NCBI GenBank assembly: GCA_000989525.1
Contig: LBON01000001.1
Location: forward strand, 112,306-176,305
DNA from: a candidate division TM6 bacterium GW2011_GWF2_32_72
Lineage (GTDB): Bacteria > Babelota > Babeliae > Babelales > GWF2-32-72
DNA: 64,000 nt
Reading direction: 5' to 3'
Position 1 is the stretch's first letter, and every line of letters starts with the position of its first letter. Below, piece after piece: positions 1-9,997 of this stretch. The notes under the pieces are model-generated. The model did not search any database. It was not told the DNA's origin and worked only from the letters and a program-made list of their open reading frames with translations. The position numbers and the translations under genes are program-made.

Positions 1-1
1 T

Positions 2-757
2 GGGGTTGATGGGGAAATAAAAATTTGCATTTGCTGTGAAAATGGAAAAATCGATATTAATAGTATTTATGATTTTAAAAAACATAAATTTGTAGATGAA
101 CCTGATAAAAAATCTGATAAGCAGGGGGAAAATCAAAAAACACAGGAAAAAGAAAAATTTACTATTCGTAAAAGTTTAGAAACTCTTTTTAAGAACCTTT
201 CTACAAAGGTTGGAGGAAAAGATTTATTTGCTTCTTTTGAAAAATTTCTAAAAGAACGTAAATACAGGTTAAATGATGTTACAGAGTTGTTTGAAATGCC
301 TGAATTTATGGTTTTTAAGGATAAAATATTTTATAATCCAGACTCTAAAGATGTTGCACTTAATGATGTTTTTACAACTTGGAGTGTAGACCAAAAAATT
401 CAGCCTTGGGTTCTTTCTCATTCATTAGTTAATTTGTTTGGTCTTTCTGAGATACAGGTCTCTAAGGATGGAATATTGCAAAAAAATGTTGAAAAAGCTT
501 TGGGCTCATTTAAGCGAAATGCCAACTGGCAGCAGGATTGGGACAAAAGTTTAAAAGAAGTTTACGGAAAAGATTATAAAACTCTTTCTAAAGATTTTGG
601 AGGTTGGTTAAACTCTCAATTTGAAGTTAACCTGTTTTCTGTGATATCTTGGGGAAAGTTTAGGAATATGACTCAGAAATTATGTGCTATAATAGAAAAA
701 TCTGACGATAAACAAAGTGATACAGGATTTAGAATTTTAAAGTTGTATTGGCTTTAA
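2..757 (+). CDS. GspK-like minor pseudopilin, C-terminal part (5' end outside window)
   Basis: The reading frame is open from base 2 to the stop at 757, so this is the 3' part of a longer gene. Seen: an early Asn-Gly-Lys-Ile-Asp-Ile-Asn segment, a middle LNDVTELFEMPEF segment, then LNDVFTTWS, and a C-terminal beta-rich part ending in a basic, aromatic tail. In type II secretion protein K (T2SSK), a 'GKINLN' segment, an 'xLxDxxTVWS' segment and a final extracytoplasmic fold occur in this order. The charged Lys/Gln-rich stretch near the start of the visible part looks like an insertion. The match is by remembered pattern only and the N-terminal pilin-like helix cannot be seen, so another secreted protein is possible. 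The mlaD-like gene follows after 24 bases, so the two may share a transcript. Confidence 0.45.
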   Translation, partial: GVDGEIKICICCENGKIDINSIYDFKKHKFVDEPDKKSDKQGENQKTQEKEKFTIRKSLETLFKNLSTKVGGKDLFASFEKFLKERKYRLNDVTELFEMPEFMVFKDKIFYNPDSKDVALNDVFTTWSVDQKIQPWVLSHSLVNLFGLSEIQVSKDGILQKNVEKALGSFKRNANWQQDWDKSLKEVYGKDYKTLSKDFGGWLNSQFEVNLFSVISWGKFRNMTQKLCAIIEKSDDKQSDTGFRILKLYWL

Positions 758-781
758 ATTTTATTTGAGAAGGATTTGATT

Positions 782-2431
782 TTGGAAATTAAAACTGAGA
801 CTAAAGTTGGTCTGTTTATATTAGTTGCGATATCTATATTTGTTTACATGGGTTTTTCTATTGGGGCATTTCGCTTTGATAGGACTGGTTATAGTAAATA
901 TTATGTTAATTTTACAAATGTATCTGGCCTTTCTAGGAAGGCCGAAGTAAAAATAGCTGGTGTTGATGTTGGCTGGTTAGAAGATTTTGAATTAACAGAA
1001 ATTGATAATATGGCTAAGGTCACATTGATGATTAAAAAAGGATACGTACTTCATAAAGATGCGTATGCAACAATAAAACAGGATGGGCTTCTTGGAACAA
1101 AATATATTGAAGTATGTCCTGGTGATCCATTATTACCAAAATTAGATCGCGGTGCAACGTTGACTCGTCCAAGTGTGTCGCAAGTTTCTTTTGATGATGC
1201 ATTACAGAATTTTAAAAAGATTGTGGATAATGTAGAAGAAGTTACTGGGACATTGAGAGAAGCTATGGCTGGTCCTGATGGCAAAGCCCAACTTAAGGAA
1301 ACATTTAATTCTATGAATGAGGCGTCCAGAAGACTTGCTTCTTTTGCTGAAACCATGGATAGAACAGTTTCTCGTAATGAAGAAAGTATCTCTGAAATGG
1401 TTGGAGACTTTAAAGAATTTGCAAGAGAGGCCAGAGAAAAACTCATTCCAATTGGAAAAGATGTTAATCGTGTTGCAGACAAGCTTGATTCTGAAGTTTT
1501 ACCTGCATTTCAAGATAGCATGAACACCGTTGCCAGTGTGTTTGATAGAGATTTTGATAGGGTTGCTACCAAATTGGAAAAAACAGCAGGATCCTTTGAG
1601 GGTGCGGCCGTTGAAGCAAGAGATGGATTTAAAAACATTGGTAATGTGGCCGGAAAAATTGATGATGGCAAAGGTGTTTTGGGTGGCTTGGTTAATGATG
1701 ATCAAACATACAAAGATCTTAAATTTGCTATTAGTGGTTTGAAAAATTATTTTGCAAAAATTGATGACATGAGTTTGATAATCGATTCACACTTTGAATC
1801 GATGTCGCGTGTAACTAAAGATTATAATGAAAAAGATTCTAAAGGTTATTTCGAATTAAAGATTTATCCAAATGATGATCATTTCTATATGATACAATTG
1901 GTTACTTCTGAAAAAGGTTTCATCGATAGAAAAGAAAAACGATTGAAGTGGGAAGATAATTGCGGCGATGAAATTTATTACGATAAAGAAAAATTTGATA
2001 AGTACAGGGATACAATTAGGTTTGCTCCAATAACCAAGAAGGCAACAAGGCACCGTGATTCGCTAAGAGTTGGTGCGCAGATGGGTAAAATTTTTGGCTC
2101 ATGGGGTTTCCGCGCAGGTTTGATAGACAATACTTTTGGTGTTGGTGTGGATTATGACATTCCATTCCCAAGTGAAAAATTGCGTTGGATTACGTCTTTA
2201 GAAGCGTATGATTTTAGAGGTAGAAATCTTTGGGATGAGCGTATTACGCACTTGAAGTGGTTAAATAAAATTTATTTCTTGAGGAATGTTTATTTTGCGT
2301 TTGGTGCCGATAACTTTATTAGCAAGAAAGATGCTTCGGGATATTGGGGTGCTGGAATTAGATTTGAGGACGATGATTTAAAATATATCTTGTCCAAGGT
2401 CGGATTTACAGGCATGGGTAGTTCGAATTGA
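782..2431 (+). CDS. MlaD/MCE-domain lipid-transport protein with long C-terminal extension
   Basis: MCE-family proteins form rings in the periplasm that carry phospholipids between the inner and outer membranes, working with an MlaE/MlaF transporter. Seen: a single N-terminal membrane helix (about residues 8-27), an MCE domain (about 35-115, with GLLGTKYIEV), a long helical stretch (about 140-300), and a roughly 180-residue C-terminal region rich in alternating aromatic and glycine residues that looks like beta-sheet or barrel. I chose the TTG at 782 because it lies 7 bases after the AGAAGGA ribosome-binding site; the TTG at 776 would be too close. Partners MlaE and MlaF are not in the window. 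The C-terminal extension is longer than in the classical 180-residue MlaD. Confidence 0.8.
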   Translation: MEIKTETKVGLFILVAISIFVYMGFSIGAFRFDRTGYSKYYVNFTNVSGLSRKAEVKIAGVDVGWLEDFELTEIDNMAKVTLMIKKGYVLHKDAYATIKQDGLLGTKYIEVCPGDPLLPKLDRGATLTRPSVSQVSFDDALQNFKKIVDNVEEVTGTLREAMAGPDGKAQLKETFNSMNEASRRLASFAETMDRTVSRNEESISEMVGDFKEFAREAREKLIPIGKDVNRVADKLDSEVLPAFQDSMNTVASVFDRDFDRVATKLEKTAGSFEGAAVEARDGFKNIGNVAGKIDDGKGVLGGLVNDDQTYKDLKFAISGLKNYFAKIDDMSLIIDSHFESMSRVTKDYNEKDSKGYFELKIYPNDDHFYMIQLVTSEKGFIDRKEKRLKWEDNCGDEIYYDKEKFDKYRDTIRFAPITKKATRHRDSLRVGAQMGKIFGSWGFRAGLIDNTFGVGVDYDIPFPSEKLRWITSLEAYDFRGRNLWDERITHLKWLNKIYFLRNVYFAFGADNFISKKDASGYWGAGIRFEDDDLKYILSKVGFTGMGSSN

Positions 2432-2454
2432 TTATAAAGCGAATCTTTTGTTAA

Positions 2455-4157
<1,703 letters not shown>

Positions 4158-4175
4158 GTTTTTTGGGGAGTAGGG

Positions 4176-5603
4176 ATGTCTAGCAAATTTTGTTTGCATC
4201 TGTTTTTGTCGTTAAATCCATTAAGTTTATTTTTTTTTCAGCAGGCGTCCAGTAATGGGTTGTTACGTAAAAGTGATCAACTTAGTAAATCTAGAGATGA
4301 TTTATCTTTTCTTTATTTAAATAATCAAGATTTTCAAGAAGTTTTTTTGAAAAAGGTTGATGATTTTATTGAATCAAAAGATTATGACAAATTAATCAAG
4401 TGTCTTAATGAAAATTTATCATTTGTAAGCTCAGAAAATTTTGAAGAAGAATCGAACTTTAGATCTCTTAAATTAGCTGTCAAAAAGAAGGATGTTACAG
4501 TCATAAACATTTTATTAAAGCATTTTAATAATGTGTCTAAAAAGGTTAAACAAAGAGAACAATGGTGTGAGGTTTCCTGTGATGAAGACAATCTAAAAGA
4601 ATCAAAATTTGATGATGATATTTGGAGATTAACGTGCGCAGTGCGCGCTCATGATTATGTACAAATGGAAAGAATATTGTCTTATCACACGCTAGACTTT
4701 AATAAAGTAGATTTAAATGGTTATTCAGCTTTGGCGGTAACGTTGGCGTTGCGAGATGCTACGGCTGTTATTATTTTATTATCTTATGGTCATCCTTGTG
4801 CTGTTCCTGTGAATGTTCTTGCGCAATATATGAATAAATATTGTTGTTGGAAGTTTTTGGAAAATTATGTTGATTTTTTGAATAAATTAATGGATGATTT
4901 TGATCGATTAAATGAGAGTTTAGAAAAAAAAAGAGATCTTGAACAAATAAATAGTTGTATTTCAAAAATTCGAAAAAAAGATTTTCAAATAATGAATTTG
5001 ATAAAAATGGATTTTGATTTAAATATACGTGATAAACAGGGGATGACGACTTTGGAAAAAGCTATTTGTTCTGTAAATATAGGTGCACTTTTCTTTTTGA
5101 TTCTTAAGAATGATGTAGATTCAAATGTTTCCAAGATTCGATTGAAAGAGCTTTTAATAAATATGGATCAAAAAAAATTGAACGATTTTTTTTGGATTTT
5201 ACAAAAAAATAAAATGCGTCGGCCCTTGTGGGAAAAAAGAGGTCCAAAAAAAATTGATTTAATTTGCGACCCTACGGATAACAATGATATTTGTCAGGAC
5301 ATATTAGAAGAATTTGATGCCATTAAATTTGATTTATTATGTGACGCTGTTGAAAAAGATGATATTGAAAAATTAACTTTTTTATTGAAAATTGGTGATT
5401 TTTCTAAAATGGATATTTCAACAATATGTCTAAATAATTGTTCTGATCCAGTTAAAAGTTGTTTCAAATCGTATGAAAATAAAGCCATAGGGTTTGATTT
5501 GGACGAAGAAGATTGGCGGTCAAAGATATCAGCACAGGGAGCTAGCCTTTCAGTAGATGGTAGAAGTTGGTTAAAAATTGATGAATTTGATCCGTTTAAA
5601 TAA
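4176..5603 (+). CDS. Exported ankyrin-repeat-like protein
   Basis: I do not recognise an orthologue. Seen: a hydrophobic N-terminus (about residues 5-25) that could be a signal peptide, then an all-helical protein of 475 residues. Ankyrin-like units can be picked out: GYSALAVTLALRDATAVIIL with a following short loop (about residues 182-205), GMTTLEKAICSVNIGALFFL (about 289-310), and weaker copies near residues 85-105 and 395-415. Charged helices separate them. The start has a GGGGAGTAGGG ribosome-binding site and lies 18 bases after atpC, so it may ride on the atp transcript. Ankyrin proteins in host-associated bacteria are often effectors that bind host proteins; that role is inferred only. 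Confidence 0.6.
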   Translation: MSSKFCLHLFLSLNPLSLFFFQQASSNGLLRKSDQLSKSRDDLSFLYLNNQDFQEVFLKKVDDFIESKDYDKLIKCLNENLSFVSSENFEEESNFRSLKLAVKKKDVTVINILLKHFNNVSKKVKQREQWCEVSCDEDNLKESKFDDDIWRLTCAVRAHDYVQMERILSYHTLDFNKVDLNGYSALAVTLALRDATAVIILLSYGHPCAVPVNVLAQYMNKYCCWKFLENYVDFLNKLMDDFDRLNESLEKKRDLEQINSCISKIRKKDFQIMNLIKMDFDLNIRDKQGMTTLEKAICSVNIGALFFLILKNDVDSNVSKIRLKELLINMDQKKLNDFFWILQKNKMRRPLWEKRGPKKIDLICDPTDNNDICQDILEEFDAIKFDLLCDAVEKDDIEKLTFLLKIGDFSKMDISTICLNNCSDPVKSCFKSYENKAIGFDLDEEDWRSKISAQGASLSVDGRSWLKIDEFDPFK

Positions 5604-5717
5604 TTAAACTGAAAACATAGTATCGAATTAAAAACAATTTTTTAATTTTTCAATGTCTTGTTTATTAATATAGTTTTTTGTAAACCTGAATAAAGTTTAA
5701 ACATACAGGAGAGTTGT

Positions 5718-7328
5718 ATGAAAAAAATAGGAACTTTAATTTCAGGTTCGTTGACAGATGGCTTTGTTATGAAAGTAGATAGCAAAACTAATTTGGAAGA
5801 ACTAAAAACTGGTAAATTTGTTTCTGTTAAGGGTAAAAGTTATAAGTTTTTTTCTATGATAACTGATTTAAAATTAGAAGTTTCGAATCAAGATATATTG
5901 CTTTTTCCACCAGATCCTAAAGAAAAATTTTTAAGTGAATTTATTCAAAAAAAAGATTTATATATTACAGCTTATTTACGGCCGATGTTAATGTTAGATG
6001 TAAATGGTGAAAGACTTCCTGTTAAAACTGTACCAACTCATTTTTCTGAAGTTTATGATGCAACTAAAGAAGATGTTGCTATGATTTTTGGAAGTGAAGA
6101 AAAAAATAATAAACAATTTTTTAGTGTTGGGTCGCCTCTTGATATGCAGACACCAGTTTGTTTGGATCTTGGTAAATTAACAGAAAGAAGTAATGGAATT
6201 TTTGGAAAAACGGGGACAGGAAAAACTTTTTTAACACGGCTTGTATTAGCAGGTTTAGTTAAAAGTGAACAAGCCATTAATTTAATTTTTGATATGCACA
6301 GTGAATATGGTTTGCAAGCAAGAAAAGAGGGTCCTGGTGAAAGTTTTGTTAAAGGTTTAAAAACATTGTTCCCAGATAAGGTTGTAATTTTTTCTTTGGA
6401 CCCAGAATCAACACGTAGACGTGGTGGAAATCCAGACGTAGAAATAGTTCTTTCTTATCAATCAGTTTCTGTTGAAGATATTCTTTCTTTGCAGGAAGAG
6501 TTGAATTTGCACGCTACAGCCTTAGAGGCAGCGTATCTTATTGCTGCAAAGTTTAAAAAAGATTGGTTACAGGTTTTGCTTTCTCAAGGTGAAAATTTAA
6601 AAGAGTTTGCTCAAGATCTTGGAGCTCATCCAGAATCTATTGCTGCGCTGTATAGAAAATTAAAACGTATTGAGCGATTAAGTTTTTTTAGGCCCATTGC
6701 ACAGGGTGTGGCGTATAAAGACGTTTCTGTTATAGATCAAATGATGGAATATATAGATAAAGGAAAACACATTATTGTTGAGTTTGGAAACTATACTTCC
6801 ACATTTTGTTATCTTTTAGTTGCGAATATAATTTCAAGGCGCATTCATGATTTTTATATTCAAAAAACAGAAAAATTTTTAGGGTCGCAAAAAAAAGAGG
6901 ATGAGCCAAAAAAGCTTATGATTACAATTGAAGAAGCTCATAAATTTTTAAATCCATCTGCAGCACGGCAGACAATTTTTGGTAATATAGCCAGAGAGAT
7001 GCGTAAATATTATGTTTCTTTGCTTGTTGTTGATCAAAGACCTTCCGGAATTGATCAGGAGATTATTTCACAAATTGGTACAAAAATAATTGCTCAGCTA
7101 AATGATGACCGTGATATTAATAGTGTTTTAACTGGTGTTAATGGAGCTACAACTCTGCGCTCTGTGCTCGCTTCTCTTGATAGTAAAAAACAAGCTCTAA
7201 TTCTTGGACATGCTGTTGCAATGCCTGTTGTTATTCAGACGCGCGAATATGATTCTAAATTTTATGAAGACATGTCTTTTAACTTGACAAGTAAGCAGAT
7301 CGACGGTTTAATAGAAGAAATTTTTTAA
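5718..7328 (+). CDS. HerA-type (DUF87) hexameric ATPase
   Basis: HerA/FtsK-superfamily ATPases are ring-shaped DNA pumps. In archaea HerA works with the NurA nuclease in DNA end processing; many bacterial homologues act in DNA repair or defence. Seen: an N-terminal beta-barrel-like domain (about residues 1-110), P-loop GKTGTGKT at about 163-170, DMHSEYG a short way after, Walker B ITIEEAH at about 402-408, and an arginine-bearing DQRPSGID segment near residue 440. The length of 536 residues is normal. No NurA neighbour is visible. The start follows AGGAGAG. The last 46 codons of this gene are copied again at 8184-8327, after the first RING gene. Confidence 0.85.
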   Translation: MKKIGTLISGSLTDGFVMKVDSKTNLEELKTGKFVSVKGKSYKFFSMITDLKLEVSNQDILLFPPDPKEKFLSEFIQKKDLYITAYLRPMLMLDVNGERLPVKTVPTHFSEVYDATKEDVAMIFGSEEKNNKQFFSVGSPLDMQTPVCLDLGKLTERSNGIFGKTGTGKTFLTRLVLAGLVKSEQAINLIFDMHSEYGLQARKEGPGESFVKGLKTLFPDKVVIFSLDPESTRRRGGNPDVEIVLSYQSVSVEDILSLQEELNLHATALEAAYLIAAKFKKDWLQVLLSQGENLKEFAQDLGAHPESIAALYRKLKRIERLSFFRPIAQGVAYKDVSVIDQMMEYIDKGKHIIVEFGNYTSTFCYLLVANIISRRIHDFYIQKTEKFLGSQKKEDEPKKLMITIEEAHKFLNPSAARQTIFGNIAREMRKYYVSLLVVDQRPSGIDQEIISQIGTKIIAQLNDDRDINSVLTGVNGATTLRSVLASLDSKKQALILGHAVAMPVVIQTREYDSKFYEDMSFNLTSKQIDGLIEEIF

Positions 7329-7354
7329 CTTTTATTAATTTAAGGAAGTGTTCC

Positions 7355-8170
7355 ATGAAAAGTTTTATTTTTTTGACTTTGATTTTTGTTTCATTTTTAT
7401 CTTTTGGAAGTGATGAATTGTCCATTCAAGGTTCTAATCGAGATGCATTGATTGAATTACAGCAACTGTTTGCCGAAGAAAATAGTGATGAAGAAAATAG
7501 TGATAATGATTCTCTGTATTTGGTTTGTTTGCGTCCAGGTGGTCATCGGGGTAATATGTTGGAAGTTCAAAAGATTAAAAAAGAATATTTAAAAGAGAGT
7601 TGTTACTTGTGTTTGGACAAATTGTTTAAAAATGATTTGGAATTGATAAAGCTTTTTGACTGTGACCATTGGTGCCATAAAAATTGTATGGAAGGTTATA
7701 GATTAGATTCTATAAATAGCTGCCCATATTGCAGAGACAAAATTAAATTTTCGGAACCGAGTAGAATGAAGGTGGTGTCTGAGCAGGTTGCTTTAGAATT
7801 GTTAAAGGATAAGTCTTCAACTGAGTTGGGTTTGCCAATAAATAACTCATTGTTTAAGGGGTTAATATTTACTCGTCACAAATTGGATTCATCTATACGT
7901 AATTTTGTTGATATATACGACTTTGTTCAGCGTTACCATTTAGTGTTTTTTTGCCTGAAGCTTGGGGTGGTGGTGATTTTGTTTGTTTTGAATCAACAAC
8001 AAGTAACAGAACCTAAACTGCTAAGGTTTTACCATGACCTAGAGACTTTTGTTATAGTCTTTTTGGCCGGTGTAATTATAAGTGATATTTCTTCATTGTA
8101 TATGGATCATGGGTTTAGAAAGTCTCAAGCCTTTATAAGACAATCCTTGCTGGAAAATTCTGAAAATTGA
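7355..8170 (+). CDS. Exported/membrane RING-H2 finger protein, copy 1
   Basis: Seen: a signal peptide (about residues 1-18), an acidic repeat of Glu-Asn-Ser-Asp around residue 40, and a complete RING-H2 zinc-binding pattern: C83-x2-C86, C103-x-H105-x2-H108-x2-C111, C123-x2-C126. Two hydrophobic segments follow (about 195-214 and 230-248). RING fingers are mainly eukaryotic and act as ubiquitin E3 ligases; in bacteria they are rare and usually belong to host-directed effectors. The start has a good AAGGAAGTG site, 26 bases after herA. A paralogue lies downstream at 8353. A role against host ubiquitin signalling is inferred. The two late hydrophobic segments suggest it stays in a membrane rather than being released. 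Confidence 0.7.
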   Translation: MKSFIFLTLIFVSFLSFGSDELSIQGSNRDALIELQQLFAEENSDEENSDNDSLYLVCLRPGGHRGNMLEVQKIKKEYLKESCYLCLDKLFKNDLELIKLFDCDHWCHKNCMEGYRLDSINSCPYCRDKIKFSEPSRMKVVSEQVALELLKDKSSTELGLPINNSLFKGLIFTRHKLDSSIRNFVDIYDFVQRYHLVFFCLKLGVVVILFVLNQQQVTEPKLLRFYHDLETFVIVFLAGVIISDISSLYMDHGFRKSQAFIRQSLLENSEN

Positions 8171-8183
8171 AGTATGGAAGTTA

Positions 8184-8327
8184 GGAAAAAAAGCTTTAAT
8201 TCTTAGAAATGCTTTTGCAATGCCTGTTGTTATTCAGACGCGCGAATATGATTCTAAATTTTATGAAGCCTTGTCTTTTGTCTTGACAAGCAAGCAGATA
8301 GACGGTTTAATTAAAGAGATTTTTTAA
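8184..8327 (+). pseudogene. Copied 3' end of the herA-like gene
   Basis: This stretch repeats the last 46 codons and the stop of the HerA-type ATPase gene (original near 7188-7328). A block of about 50 bases around 8219-8268 is identical or nearly so to 7216-7265, and the peptide AMPVVIQTREYDSKFYE is shared. It has no start codon of its own upstream and is preceded by the end of RING copy 1. The sequence just after the stop, ACTTTTTTTAATTAA, also resembles the original flank before RING copy 1. The simplest reading is a tandem duplication of the unit [herA 3' end + RING gene]. Confidence 0.9.
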
Positions 8328-8352
8328 CTTTTTTTAATTAATAAGGGCATTT

Positions 8353-9063
8353 GTGAATAAAATTTTAAGTATTTATTTTAGTTGTGCTTTGTTATCTACC
8401 ACTCTTGTTGCAAGTGTTAATTCTGAAACTGATGATGATCAGATTGGTGGGCAAAAAATTTTAGCTTGTTTTATTTCTGGTGAAGGCCATCGATCAAATT
8501 TACAAATTCAAGAAATCAAAAAGGAAGATTTACCAGAAGAATGTGTTTGTTTAGATCCACTTTTTAGTGAAGGACGAATTCTTGTAAAATATTTTCGATG
8601 TGACCATTGGATTCATTCAGATTGTGAGTATAGTACTCAATTGAGTTGTTTAGAAAAATGTCATATTTGTAGAGATGAAAGGCGATTAATTAATCCAATT
8701 AAGATGAAGGTTCTTTCAAAAAAAGAATTTTTAAGATTATTGGATACAAACGTCCTGATAAACGATAAATCCTCATCATTTAAAAATTTGGGACTTCCTG
8801 TTGTTGAATTTTCTGTAAAAGAAAAAGAAAAAGCCTTATCTCAAGATGGAAGTCGTGTTGAATTGGAATTGCCTCAGGCATATGAGGTAGATGGTATGCA
8901 TTATAATTTTGGTGATAAACGCATGCTAAAAATTTTTTATCTGAAGACCTTGGGTATTTTAGTTTATGTAGTTGTGATAATATTTATTTTTTTGAAACTT
9001 CATGAAAACGTAACTCCAGATTTTGTTAAAGAAACAATTTATACTGATCAAGATCTTTTATAA
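8353..9063 (+). CDS. Exported/membrane RING-H2 finger protein, copy 2
   Basis: This is a paralogue of the preceding RING protein. It starts at GTG after an AAGGG site; an N-terminal signal peptide (about residues 1-22) is visible. Shared blocks are GHRxN, IQEIKKE, CDHWxH and MKVLS. The zinc ligands are C64-x-C66, C83-x-H85-x2-H88-x2-C91 and C103-x2-C106. The first pair has only one residue between the cysteines, instead of two in copy 1, so the first zinc site may be weakened. One C-terminal membrane segment is seen (about residues 196-216). The two proteins look only about 40% identical by eye in the central region and less at the ends. Confidence 0.68.
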   Translation: MNKILSIYFSCALLSTTLVASVNSETDDDQIGGQKILACFISGEGHRSNLQIQEIKKEDLPEECVCLDPLFSEGRILVKYFRCDHWIHSDCEYSTQLSCLEKCHICRDERRLINPIKMKVLSKKEFLRLLDTNVLINDKSSSFKNLGLPVVEFSVKEKEKALSQDGSRVELELPQAYEVDGMHYNFGDKRMLKIFYLKTLGILVYVVVIIFIFLKLHENVTPDFVKETIYTDQDLL

Positions 9064-9151
9064 TTTGATTTTAAAACCCTTTACTTGGCAAAATTATTTA
9101 ATTTATCCTGAAAAATATAAAATATTTATTTATATTTAAGGGGAGTTAAAA

Positions 9152-9994
9152 ATGATTGCAGTAGTCATAGAGAATCTTAGAAAAAAATATGGTGAGTTTT
9201 GGGCCTTGCGGGGAATAAATTTAAATATTCCCACAGGGTCCATTTTTGGTATTTTGGGGCCAAATGGGGCTGGTAAATCAACTACTATTAAAGCTCTTGT
9301 TGGAGCTTTAGAGCCAACAGGTGGATCTGTTAGTATTTTGGGCTTAGATCCATTAAAGGAGCGACAAAAGCTCCGCAAAGTAATTGGTTATATGCCCCAA
9401 TCTCCAGCTCTTTATGAAGATTTAAGTGCGCGTGATAATATTTTATTTTTTGGACGAGCTCAATGTGTGCAAAATCTTGAAAAAAAAGTTGATGAAATTT
9501 TGGAGTTTACAGAGCTTGTAGAAAGACAAGACGACATGGTTCATACATTTTCTGGTGGGATGAAAAAGAGAGTTTCTTTGGCTTGCGCCTTAATTCATAA
9601 TCCGGATATTTTAATTTTAGATGAACCAACAGCTGCGATTGATCCTCATATTAAAGAAAGAACATGGGAGTTATTTAGAAAAATTTCGGCAAAAGGGATA
9701 ACAATTATTATTAGTACCCATTTAATGGATGAGGCACTTCTTTGTGATCGCTTAGCAATTCTGCGTCAGGGTAAAGTTTTAGCGGAAGATACTCCTAAAA
9801 AAATTTTAGAAATTGGTTATACAAAAGTAAAAATAACTTGTGATGGAACTGCTGTTGAAAAAGTCATTGGTGGGACTCCGTGTGAATTAGCAGCCCTTTT
9901 GAGAGAATTTGGTCTTGCTGGCGTGGATTCGGTTGATATCGAACAGGAATCTTTGGATAGCATCATTTTAAAATTAATTAGGGATGAGGAGTAA
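9152..9994 (+). CDS. ABC transporter ATP-binding protein (ABC-2 exporter family)
   Basis: It powers an export system together with the permease 3 bases downstream. Seen: Walker A GPNGAGKS at about residues 36-43, Q-loop in YMPQSPALYED, signature FSGGMKKR, Walker B ILILDEPT, and the H-loop histidine in ISTHLMDEA. The order and the C-terminal extension of about 60 residues fit the DrrA/CcmA/NatA-like group that pairs with ABC-2 permeases. The start follows a strong GGGGAG site. The substrate is unknown: drugs, lipids and polysaccharides are all moved by this family, and no neighbour points to one. Confidence 0.92.
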   Translation: MIAVVIENLRKKYGEFWALRGINLNIPTGSIFGILGPNGAGKSTTIKALVGALEPTGGSVSILGLDPLKERQKLRKVIGYMPQSPALYEDLSARDNILFFGRAQCVQNLEKKVDEILEFTELVERQDDMVHTFSGGMKKRVSLACALIHNPDILILDEPTAAIDPHIKERTWELFRKISAKGITIIISTHLMDEALLCDRLAILRQGKVLAEDTPKKILEIGYTKVKITCDGTAVEKVIGGTPCELAALLREFGLAGVDSVDIEQESLDSIILKLIRDEE

Positions 9995-9997
9995 GCC

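Noticed and set aside
1051..1482. Open frame of 143 codons on the minus strand inside the mlaD-like gene
   Set aside because: No ribosome-binding site, lies wholly opposite a well-supported gene and gives no recognisable protein.
5604..5717. Possible terminator AATTAAAAA...TTTTTAATT after the ankyrin-like gene
   Set aside because: Stem is only A-T pairs and would be weak; in such AT-rich DNA it is likely chance.
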